This document shows, in pieces, positions 1 through 7,178 of a DNA stretch of 28,151 nucleotides (the first letter of the stretch is position 1; each line of letters opens with the position of its first letter). The notes under the pieces are model-generated. The model was not told the DNA's origin. It saw only the letters and a program-made list of their open reading frames with translations, and made no database searches. A program made the translations under genes and the position numbers. Origin of the DNA: an uncultured Collinsella sp. (GTDB lineage Bacteria > Actinomycetota > Coriobacteriia > Coriobacteriales > Coriobacteriaceae). The stretch lies in NCBI GenBank assembly GCA_959604825.1, contig CAUHCN010000031.1:1-28151 (forward strand). The letters run 5' to 3'.

Positions 1-83
1 CGGCCGGCTTCCACATGCCCGACTGGGAGGAAGAACTGGGGGAGTACCTCAAGACTTTCGCCATGCAGGATGGTGAAGCCTAA
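1..83 (+). CDS. 3' end of an unidentified upstream gene (partial)
   Basis: An open frame runs in from the left edge (first full codon at base 3) and ends at the TAA at 81-83. It encodes the last 26 residues of a protein, ending in MQDGEA. The stop overlaps the ATG of the next gene by one base (TAATG), so the two are probably co-transcribed and translationally coupled. The tail is acidic and contains no motif I recognise. Its position suggests another polysaccharide biosynthesis gene, but that is inference from context only. Confidence 0.6.
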   Translation, partial: AGFHMPDWEEELGEYLKTFAMQDGEA

Positions 84-1645
84 TGTTTGGTCAATATGGT
101 CCTTCTGAGACGTTTAAAAATGTGTGGGCGCTGCTTCTCACCAAGGTGTTGTTTCCTGGTGCGAGACTTGTCCGCCGCCCCTTTTACCTTCGTGGTGGCA
201 AGTGTCGCTTCGTTTATGGTGAGGGTTTCACTTGTGGTTATTCTTGTCGTTTCGACCTTGCTGGTGACGGCACCCCTCTAATTGTCGGCAAGAACTGCAA
301 GATAAACGATAGAGTTCATATCTCTGCGCATGAGAGTGTCGTTATCGGAGATAACGTGCTCATGGCTTCGAATATTTTTATATCTGATAACAGTCATGGG
401 TCCTATGACGACGATCCCTCATTGCCCGATATGGCACCTGATGATCGAAAGATCGTTACTAAGCCCGTGCGCATTGGCGATAACGTGTGGATAGGCGAAG
501 GTGCAGCGGTGATGCCCGGTGTGACCATTGGCAACGGTGTGATTATCGGTACCAATGCGGTGGTGACTCGCGACGTTCCCGACAACGTGATCGTTGCCGG
601 GGTTCCCGCTAAACCCATTAAACGATTTGTGGGGGGGGGTGGCTTCCCAGTGGAAAACGGTAAGACCCCAAAGGTAAGCATCGTCGTCCCCATGTATAAC
701 GTGGGCGAATGCGCCGCGGCTTGTCTTCGCTCTCTTATGGGCCAGACGTATAAAAACATAGAAATTGTGGTTGTTGATGATGGGGCAACCGATGATACGG
801 CAGATATATGTGCCCGTACCATTGCGGATGATGATCGAGTTAAACTCGTGCACAAGGAGAACGGAGGCCTCTCTTCCGCTCGTAACTTCGGCCTCGCCCG
901 TGCTACTGGCGACTTTGTCACATTTGTGGACGGTGACGATGTCCTGGACAAGTGGGCCGTGGGGCATATGGTTGCCCTTGCCCAGAAGACGGGAGTGCCG
1001 CTTGTCACATGTGAATATAAGAAGATTGACTCGACTGACGACTTTGGGTGTCAAGAGATTGGCGAAGGCAAGATCGTTTCCGGCGACGAACTTCTTGGAA
1101 TGTTGCTTCTGCTTAACGGTGAGTCCGGCTCTGCCTGCGCGAAGCTGTATGCTAGGGAACTATTCCCGCTCCTTGCGTTTCCCGAGGGGCAACTGTTCGA
1201 GGACTTTGGCGTTGAAGCTACTGTCTTCTCTAGTGTTGATAAGGCTTGTATTTCTGGCGCAGAGCTTTATGGCTATCTTGCCCGCGAGGGTTCCATTACT
1301 ACGAATAAGAAATACGAAGACAAGCACCTTGAGGGCATGGAAGCGTCTTTGTCAACTGTGAGAGACGTGGTTGATGATAGACCTGAGTTGAAAGATGCGT
1401 TTGCTTGCTTTGAGGCTTTTTGCTCTCTTCGCGTTGCGTCGAGGCTGGATTTGAATAAATGCATCGACAGGCGCAAGGCTAAGGCTTATATCCTTAATGC
1501 GAGGAAACGCTGCAGGAAGGTCGCCGGCAACCCTCTTGCGAGCAAGACCTGGCGCTTTCGCTGCGGGCTTTTTGCATCTTCGCCAGCACTTCATAATCTT
1601 ATATACAGCCTTTACGGCAACTTGACCGGAAAGGTCGTAGGATGA
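83..1645 (+). CDS. Fused hexapeptide acyltransferase and family-2 glycosyltransferase
   Basis: The 520-residue product joins two enzymes normally encoded separately. Residues 1-185 are a left-handed beta-helix acyltransferase of the WcaF/CatB kind: hexapeptide repeats such as IGDNVWIGEGAAVMPGVTIG, a probable catalytic His in DNSHGSYDD, and the usual end VIVAGVPAKPIKRF. Residues from about 197 are a GT-A glycosyltransferase with VSIVVPMYN, VDDG at 231-234 and the metal-binding DGDD at 283-286. The protein would acylate a sugar and transfer a sugar during repeat-unit assembly at the cytoplasmic face of the membrane. The domains meet at a glycine stretch encoded by nine G residues. The second domain has its own possible GTG start at 650 behind a G-rich stretch. 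The gene overlaps the upstream stop by 1 bp and the next gene by 4 bp. Whether the fusion is constitutive or one state of a switch is unresolved. Confidence 0.85.
   Translation: MFGQYGPSETFKNVWALLLTKVLFPGARLVRRPFYLRGGKCRFVYGEGFTCGYSCRFDLAGDGTPLIVGKNCKINDRVHISAHESVVIGDNVLMASNIFISDNSHGSYDDDPSLPDMAPDDRKIVTKPVRIGDNVWIGEGAAVMPGVTIGNGVIIGTNAVVTRDVPDNVIVAGVPAKPIKRFVGGGGFPVENGKTPKVSIVVPMYNVGECAAACLRSLMGQTYKNIEIVVVDDGATDDTADICARTIADDDRVKLVHKENGGLSSARNFGLARATGDFVTFVDGDDVLDKWAVGHMVALAQKTGVPLVTCEYKKIDSTDDFGCQEIGEGKIVSGDELLGMLLLLNGESGSACAKLYARELFPLLAFPEGQLFEDFGVEATVFSSVDKACISGAELYGYLAREGSITTNKKYEDKHLEGMEASLSTVRDVVDDRPELKDAFACFEAFCSLRVASRLDLNKCIDRRKAKAYILNARKRCRKVAGNPLASKTWRFRCGLFASSPALHNLIYSLYGNLTGKVVG
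631..639 (+). repeat. Nine-G homopolymer at the domain junction (candidate contingency tract)
   Basis: Nine consecutive G residues encode part of a Val-Gly4 linker between the two enzyme domains. With one more G the frame meets TAA at 661-663. With one fewer it meets TAA at 675-677. Either change would end the acyltransferase just after its natural C-terminus. Downstream, GTG at 650 lies 7 nt after GGGGGTGG and could start the glycosyltransferase separately. Confidence 0.7.
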
Positions 1646-2895
1646 TGGATACACTCGAGCTTGATTTGACAAACTCGCATCGCATTGTTCCTCGCAAATC
1701 TGACGCCGGTGCATATAACAACACCTATTTTCTCCTCGCCCTTCTATCATGCTTTCTCTTTCCTTTTGCTTCGATTTTCTTCATTATTCTTTATATTAGG
1801 TCCGAGAAGCATTCGAGTGTGGGCCTGGCGATTCTGGTTGGTCTTTGCTCTGGCGCAATTGCCTATGGGGTTAATACGACATTAATGGCTGACATTGATC
1901 GATATACCAACAGTCTGCCTATCTTTCGTGAGACATCATTTTGGGACCTCCTTTCAATCAAGGGTGTCTATTCCTCTGTGGGGTCTCATGGTTACAACCT
2001 TTTTGCTTGGATTGTTTCGAGATTTAATGATGACCATCTTCTGCGAAGCGCAGTTACAGCAACTTTTTACTCAGTCTTGGCCTTTATTGTTGACGATTAT
2101 GCCGTGCTTCAGGGGTGGTCGTTTAGGAGGACTTGTGCCGCCCTTTTGATTTCAGTGGCAATCCCGCCGTTTTTCAACGTTCTCTCTTATGCAAAAAGTA
2201 CCCCGGCTTTTTCGTTGCTTCTGTTGGCACTCTATTTGGACTTTGGGAAGCGTACCGGGCCGGTTGTATTGATTTTGCTTTACGCCTTTGCCGCCTCTAC
2301 TCATTCATCTGTTTTACCGGTGATAGCTTTAAGAGTTGTGCTGCTTTTCGTAAAAAATGAGATTGCCATTTACGGCATCAGTCTTGCATTACTTCCTTTA
2401 TCAAATATGCTTTCCGCCGCCTTACCGGCCTCCTTCAGGACGATACCTGTTCTTTCTCTATTTATGAGCGCTTTGGATAAGTTTTCTGTATATAGCGAGT
2501 TCAGCGATTGGGGATGGGCCGCGGCATCTCAACATAGTGTGTTGCTTATGGGGTACCGATATTATTTTGAAGCTATCGCTGTTTTCTGCATCCTTTTGGT
2601 GTTTAGGCGTTACGACGTTTCTAAATCCGGTTTGCTTGTTTTTTCAGGCATTTGGTCTGCCCTATGCATTGCAGTTTCAGTATTTTTTGCCGCAGATGTT
2701 TTCTTTCGGTATGCGATGCCTTGCTCGACGTTGTTTGTCTTAGCTTCTTTGAGCCATAAGGATGATGCCGTAAATCTATTTATAGATATCGCAGTTGCGA
2801 TTATTGCGGTTATCGGTTTTGTCGTTCAGTGGGCTTATCTCGCAAGCGTCGCCGATATGTCCTGCTTTATTCTTCATGGTTTGTTCGGAGTTTAG
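1642..2895 (+). CDS. EpsG/Wzy-like polysaccharide polymerase, multi-pass membrane protein
   Basis: This 417-residue, strongly hydrophobic protein has roughly ten predicted membrane segments after a short N-terminal tail. The first extracytoplasmic stretch carries DIDRY at 84-88, a pattern typical of EpsG-family proteins, followed by a YSSVGSHGYNLF segment and a HSSVLP loop. EpsG and Wzy proteins polymerise lipid-linked repeat units on the outer face of the membrane. The ATG overlaps the previous stop as ATGA (4 bp), indicating coupling; a second ATG directly follows at 1645. The downstream flippase starts 3 bp after the stop. Codon use is AT-richer than in the Pel operon, as is common for polymerases and flippases. 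The broad role is fairly sure; the sugar linkage cannot be read from sequence. Confidence 0.75.
   Translation: MMDTLELDLTNSHRIVPRKSDAGAYNNTYFLLALLSCFLFPFASIFFIILYIRSEKHSSVGLAILVGLCSGAIAYGVNTTLMADIDRYTNSLPIFRETSFWDLLSIKGVYSSVGSHGYNLFAWIVSRFNDDHLLRSAVTATFYSVLAFIVDDYAVLQGWSFRRTCAALLISVAIPPFFNVLSYAKSTPAFSLLLLALYLDFGKRTGPVVLILLYAFAASTHSSVLPVIALRVVLLFVKNEIAIYGISLALLPLSNMLSAALPASFRTIPVLSLFMSALDKFSVYSEFSDWGWAAASQHSVLLMGYRYYFEAIAVFCILLVFRRYDVSKSGLLVFSGIWSALCIAVSVFFAADVFFRYAMPCSTLFVLASLSHKDDAVNLFIDIAVAIIAVIGFVVQWAYLASVADMSCFILHGLFGV
2887..2890 (+). promoter_or_regulatory. Ribosome binding site that fixes a TTG start
   Basis: GGAG lies 7 nt before the TTG at 2898, inside the last codons of the polymerase gene. 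No comparable site precedes the in-frame ATG at 2829, which would overlap the upstream gene by 67 bp. Confidence 0.6.
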
Positions 2896-2897
2896 TT

Positions 2898-4157
2898 TTG
2901 AGTTCTCAACACAAACATTTCTACAGCAATGTCGTTTGGCAGTACGGACTGCAGATTGTTAAGTACATTTTTCCCCTCATTACGCTGCCTTATCTGACAC
3001 GTGTGCTTCTGCCGGAGGGTTACGCGATCTACGCGTATGTTGTGTCGTTCATGACTTTCGCCCAGACTTTCGTCGATTTTGGCTTCAACCTTTCCGGTAC
3101 TAAACGCATAGCAAAATCCGAGACTGTCGAAGAGGAGAACCGGGCTATCGGCGCTGTGACAGAGGCTCGCCTGTTGCTTGGTGTAGTGACCGGCGCTGTC
3201 GTTGTTGTTGTGGCCTGGTTCATCCCCATTACTCATTCGAACATGCTATATACCATGCTTGCATTTGTCGCTGTATTCGGTAAGGCAGTTGCTCCGGACT
3301 TTCTTTTCCAGGGACATGAAAACATGGGTCCATTGACGACTCGCTATTTTGTCTCGAAGGGTGTCTCTACTGCCTTGACGTTCGTCGTTGTCCATTCTAT
3401 CGATGACATTCTGTGGATTCCTATTCTCGACATCCTTTCGAGCGTTATTGCCCTTGCCTGGTCTTTCATTTCCGCCAAGCGAATGTTCGGTACCACCATT
3501 ACGTTCGTCCCCCTATGCGAGGCGCTTTCAGAGCTGAAGGTTTCCGCGCTCTATTGTTTCTCGAACATGGCCTCCGTCGTTTTTTCCGGTTTCACTACGC
3601 TTTTGATTGGTATCGTGATTACCAACAAGGCGATGATTTCCTACTGGTCCCTTGCTGTGACTGCAATTAATGCCATCCAGTCCCTTTATTCGCCAATTGT
3701 GAACAGTCTGTACCCCCATATGGTCAAGGGGGGTGACTACGGTTTTGCAAGGAAGTTGCTCCTTGTCTCTATACCCGTCCTGCTCATTGGCACCATCGCT
3801 TTCGCAGCGCTTTCCGATGTAGTTATGCTCGTGCTCGGCGGCAAGGACTATCTATCAGGTTCCTGGGTTATCGCCTGGGCTTCACCCGTACTCCTGTTTT
3901 CCTTCTATGCAACGATGGTCGGCTGGCCGATTCTTGGCGCCTCTGGCAAAGTCACTGAGGTTACCTTCACCACAGTTGGATCTGCTGTATTTTGCATTGT
4001 TTCGCTTTTGACCGTGTCTGCAATAGGAGTCGCGAGTTTGCAGGTCATTTGCATCATCCGTTGCCTTACTGAGGCAATTATGTGCGTGAGTCGCATTTGG
4101 CTCGCGCGCGGATACTTGTTTCCGTCTCGAAGTGTTACCGCCGATTGCGAAAGGTAA
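2898..4157 (+). CDS. Wzx-type polysaccharide flippase (MOP/RfbX family)
   Basis: The 419-residue product is a polytopic membrane protein of the polysaccharide transporter family. The start WQYGLQIVKYIFPLITLPYL followed by TRVLLPEGYAIYAY is the characteristic first helix and loop of RfbX/Wzx proteins, and about 12 helices follow. It would flip the undecaprenyl-linked repeat unit across the membrane before the adjacent EpsG-like protein polymerises it. I prefer the TTG start at 2898: it has a GGAG 7 nt upstream and the protein then begins MSSQHKHFY, as family members do. The longer frame from ATG 2829 adds basic residues encoded within the previous gene. A 10-bp gap separates it from the pyruvyl transferase gene. 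Confidence 0.85.
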   Translation: MSSQHKHFYSNVVWQYGLQIVKYIFPLITLPYLTRVLLPEGYAIYAYVVSFMTFAQTFVDFGFNLSGTKRIAKSETVEEENRAIGAVTEARLLLGVVTGAVVVVVAWFIPITHSNMLYTMLAFVAVFGKAVAPDFLFQGHENMGPLTTRYFVSKGVSTALTFVVVHSIDDILWIPILDILSSVIALAWSFISAKRMFGTTITFVPLCEALSELKVSALYCFSNMASVVFSGFTTLLIGIVITNKAMISYWSLAVTAINAIQSLYSPIVNSLYPHMVKGGDYGFARKLLLVSIPVLLIGTIAFAALSDVVMLVLGGKDYLSGSWVIAWASPVLLFSFYATMVGWPILGASGKVTEVTFTTVGSAVFCIVSLLTVSAIGVASLQVICIIRCLTEAIMCVSRIWLARGYLFPSRSVTADCER

Positions 4158-4167
4158 GGAATAAGAA

Positions 4168-5262
4168 ATGAAAAAGTGCGTCGGTATATTGTCACGCCAT
4201 GCAGTACCGAACTACGGTTCCATTCTGCAAGCATATGCCCTTCAGGATGCGTTCGCCTCAATGGGTATCAATGCTGAGTATGTTGACTACCGCATCCCCC
4301 GGGACTTTCCTTTAGCAGATGCCATGAGGACCTCTGGCGCGCTCGGTCCGATTCGTGCGATTCCAAAAGCGATTGGTGCCCGTAAGTTCGAGGCGATGAG
4401 GAGTGATTTGTTGAAGCAGAGCCGTAGGGTTACCGACTCAGAAGAGCTCGGTAAGCTTCTTGCGGAGTATCCTGTCCTTTGTGTGGGAGGCGACCAAGTG
4501 TGGAACATCATGTCTGATGGAAACATCGAGGGCGCCTACCTTTTGGAGGGCGCATCAGACGATGCCTACAAGTTCTCCTTCTCTTCCTCCTTTGGTAAAA
4601 ATGGCCTCGATCCACGCGAACGCGAACGTGCCGCCAAAGCGTTTGCGCGCTTTGATAGGCTTTCAGTGCGCGAGGAAAGTGGGCAGAAAACTCTTGAGGA
4701 AATGGGACTTGAGGCGCAAACTGTTGTCGACCCCGTGCACCTGCTCTCAAAAGAGGCCTGGTTTGATCGTGTTGAGCCTCGTGCGCCCCGCGGGGTGAAT
4801 GGGGAGTATTGCCTGATCTACAACCTGCATCCAAGCGATGCATTCGACCGCTATTCTACTGCCGCATGCAAGTCACTCGGCCTCGAGATCGTTAGCATTC
4901 GTCCGTCGCTTCGTAAGACGATGGGGAAGAATTTGTTCTACCCTTCGCTTCACGAATTCCTTTGGCTGTTTGACAATGCCACCTGCGTGCTCACGGACTC
5001 ATTCCACGGGACTGCTTTTTCGTTGCTGTTCAATACGCCCTTTGTCGATATTCTACCTGAGCAGTATGCGGAGCGTAACAAGGCAATTCTTTCTCGCTAC
5101 GGGTTGGATTCCCGCATAAGCACGGAGCTTCAGCCAGAAGAGCTTTGCCTCAACGATTTTGATTGGGCGGGCGTCAATGAGTCGCTTGCCGTCAACCGTG
5201 AGTCCTCCTCGGAGTTCCTTTGTGACACCGTTGGCGAGTTCTCCGCCCGTCTTGCTCGCTAG
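4168..5262 (+). CDS. Polysaccharide pyruvyl transferase family protein
   Basis: The 364 residues match the polysaccharide pyruvyl transferase family (CsaB/WcaK/AmsJ) along their full length. Visible motifs are the N-terminal HAVPNYGSILQAYAL, GGDQVWN at 107-113, the SFSSSFGK segment, DRLSVREESG, VVDPVHLL and the C-terminal DSFHGT from 277. Members transfer pyruvate from phosphoenolpyruvate onto sugars as a ketal, adding negative charge to the polymer; some homologues in capsule loci may have other substrates. The ATG follows GGTAAGGAATAAGAA, a reasonable ribosome site, 10 bp after the flippase stop. The next gene starts about 23 bp after this stop. Nothing looks truncated. Confidence 0.88.
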   Translation: MKKCVGILSRHAVPNYGSILQAYALQDAFASMGINAEYVDYRIPRDFPLADAMRTSGALGPIRAIPKAIGARKFEAMRSDLLKQSRRVTDSEELGKLLAEYPVLCVGGDQVWNIMSDGNIEGAYLLEGASDDAYKFSFSSSFGKNGLDPRERERAAKAFARFDRLSVREESGQKTLEEMGLEAQTVVDPVHLLSKEAWFDRVEPRAPRGVNGEYCLIYNLHPSDAFDRYSTAACKSLGLEIVSIRPSLRKTMGKNLFYPSLHEFLWLFDNATCVLTDSFHGTAFSLLFNTPFVDILPEQYAERNKAILSRYGLDSRISTELQPEELCLNDFDWAGVNESLAVNRESSSEFLCDTVGEFSARLAR

Positions 5263-5272
5263 AATAATGAAT

Positions 5273-5278
5273 GGAAGG
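5273..5278 (+). promoter_or_regulatory. Ribosome binding site favouring a second TTG start
   Basis: GGAAGG lies 7 nt before TTG 5286. It overlaps the alternative ATG at 5271, which itself has no ribosome site in front of it (upstream bases AGAATAATGA). Confidence 0.55.
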
Positions 5279-5285
5279 TCCTATT

Positions 5286-6299
5286 TTGAGTCAGCCATCT
5301 GTTTCCATCATCGTCGCTGTTTACAAATCTGAACAATTTCTGCCGAAGCTTCTTCATTCCTTTGAGGTTCAAACCCACAAGAATCTCCAGATTATTCTCG
5401 TTGACGATGGTTCTCCCGATGACAGTGGTCGCATCTGTGATGACTATGCTGCACGTGACCCTAGGGCTATTGTTATTCACAAGCCTAATGGCGGCACTTG
5501 CTCCGCTAGGAATGCGGGACTTGGTGTCGCGACGGGTGACTATCTCATGATCGTGGACGGTGACGACTGGCTGGAGCCCGATTGCGTTGAATATTTGGTC
5601 GACTTGGCTGAGAGCACTGGCTCCGACATGTCCTACTCGGTGAATCTCTTTACAACGCGTGATAGGGAGCAGATTGTTGAGGACGTCCGGGAGACCTGGT
5701 CGGCAGAGCGCGCCACCTCTGCCATCATCTATCCCTTTATGCGGCTGGGGCCTTGGAATAAGTTGTACAAACGTTCTGTAGTTGTCGACAACAATATTTC
5801 GTTTTCCGTTCCTTGGTTCGGCGAGGGTCTGTACTTTGCTACCGAGGTTGCACAGCACTCTAATCATGTGGGCGTTGGTAGACGTAAGGTCTACAACTAC
5901 CGTTTGAATAACTTGGGGAGCGGTCTTACCAACTACAACGTTCAAAATGGCAAGAATGCCCTCGGAAATATTAAATTCATTAAAGAGAACCTGACTCTGG
6001 ACACTCCGATGGTTCGCCACGCATGCGATTGGCATATCTGGCGAAACTACGAGTTCCTACTCACTCAGATAATAGGTGCGGATGAAATGGACTCCGAAGG
6101 CAAGCTCGCGAAAGAATGTGCAGCGTACGTTAGGAAGAACTGGCTGTCCGTGTTCAAGAACAGCGAAGTCGACCGTTCCGAGAAGGTAAAGATCGCATGC
6201 TGCGGCATGGCACCCGTGCTTTACGCGAAGCTGGTCATAGATCGAAACCGGAAGGGGCTCGAGGCTGATAAAGGCAAGTTCATGGATGTCGAGGAGTAG
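5286..6299 (+). CDS. Family-2 glycosyltransferase
   Basis: From the TTG at 5286 this is a 337-residue GT-A glycosyltransferase. It opens with SVSIIVAVYKSEQFLPKLL, has VDDGSPDD beginning at residue 39 and the metal-binding DGDDW at 91-95, with GGTCSARNAGLGVATGDY between them as in many capsule glycosyltransferases. The C-terminal half is helical with no membrane anchor. It would add one sugar to the lipid-linked repeat unit; donor and acceptor cannot be told. An ATG 15 bp upstream (5271) would lengthen it by five residues, but the Shine-Dalgarno site supports the TTG. Its last codons carry the ribosome site for the dehydrogenase gene. Confidence 0.85.
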   Translation: MSQPSVSIIVAVYKSEQFLPKLLHSFEVQTHKNLQIILVDDGSPDDSGRICDDYAARDPRAIVIHKPNGGTCSARNAGLGVATGDYLMIVDGDDWLEPDCVEYLVDLAESTGSDMSYSVNLFTTRDREQIVEDVRETWSAERATSAIIYPFMRLGPWNKLYKRSVVVDNNISFSVPWFGEGLYFATEVAQHSNHVGVGRRKVYNYRLNNLGSGLTNYNVQNGKNALGNIKFIKENLTLDTPMVRHACDWHIWRNYEFLLTQIIGADEMDSEGKLAKECAAYVRKNWLSVFKNSEVDRSEKVKIACCGMAPVLYAKLVIDRNRKGLEADKGKFMDVEE

Positions 6300-6303
6300 G
6301 TGC

Positions 6304-7143
6304 ATGGCGAATCTAAAGCACGCAATCAAGCAGGGCATCGTTGCTCTCAAAGCCAAGAATATACAGCCTGTGATGCAGACCGTCGGCGATGAATGCCTGC
6401 TCAAGGGGAAGACTGCCCTCGTTGTGGGAGGCTCAGGTGGAATCGGCAAGGCGGTCGCCAAGGCGTTCCTGAAGAACGGCGCGAATGTTGTCATCGCCGG
6501 TACTAGGCGCGCGAAGGTCGACAAGGTGGTGTTAGAGCTTGGCGAGAAGTGCGCCGGGGTTGTTGTCGACCTTGCCGAGCCAGAGACCTTTTCGAAAGTC
6601 ATCGACGAGGCGGTGGCATTCTACGGCCCCATCGATATCCTAGTCAATTCTGCCGGCGTTCACACCGAGGACGTCTCCATGGGCGGGTTTCTCGATTTTT
6701 CAGTTGAGGAATACGATCGCATCTTGGACATCAACCTGCGCGGCGTCTACTTCATGGTGCAGTCTGTTGCAAAGCGCATGATTTCCGATAAGGTCAGCAA
6801 TGGGCATATCCTTATCGTCTCATCCTCGGCTGGCAACGAGCCCGCATGGTCTCCCTACCGCGTATCGAAGTGGGGTCTGAAGGGCATCACTGAGGGCATG
6901 GCTTCCGCCCTCGTTCCTCATGGCATTGTAGTCAACGCGATTGCGCCCGGCAGCACGGCGACTCCTCTTCTTGGCGTCGAGGAGGGTGACAGCATCTCTG
7001 CTGAGGACAACAGACTTGGCAGGTTCGCCATGCCCGAGGAGATCGCGGAATTCGCTGTGATGTTGGCCAGCCCCATGGGCGACATGGTGGTTGGTGACAC
7101 TTTGTACGTCTCCGGTGGCCGTGGGGTCTGTGATATCCGGTAG
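6304..7143 (+). CDS. Short-chain dehydrogenase/reductase with an N-terminal extension
   Basis: The 279-residue protein is a classical SDR. After about 33 residues of helical extension comes the Rossmann fold: nucleotide-binding GGSGGIG at 42-48, NSAG at 115-118, the serine cluster VSSSAG at 172-177, and catalytic Tyr185 and Lys189 (YRVSK). The C-terminus holds the usual NAIAPGSTATPL and VSGGRG segments. It probably reduces or oxidises a sugar nucleotide, or another small substrate, for the neighbouring polysaccharide locus. I chose ATG 6304 because GAGGAG lies 7 nt upstream; the in-frame ATG at 6286 overlaps the previous gene. It is the last + gene before a convergent minus-strand gene, 35 bp away, with no obvious terminator between them. 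Confidence 0.88.
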   Translation: MANLKHAIKQGIVALKAKNIQPVMQTVGDECLLKGKTALVVGGSGGIGKAVAKAFLKNGANVVIAGTRRAKVDKVVLELGEKCAGVVVDLAEPETFSKVIDEAVAFYGPIDILVNSAGVHTEDVSMGGFLDFSVEEYDRILDINLRGVYFMVQSVAKRMISDKVSNGHILIVSSSAGNEPAWSPYRVSKWGLKGITEGMASALVPHGIVVNAIAPGSTATPLLGVEEGDSISAEDNRLGRFAMPEEIAEFAVMLASPMGDMVVGDTLYVSGGRGVCDIR

Positions 7144-7178
7144 CGGCTTTGCGGGCGCTTCAAAGTATGAGATCGCCT

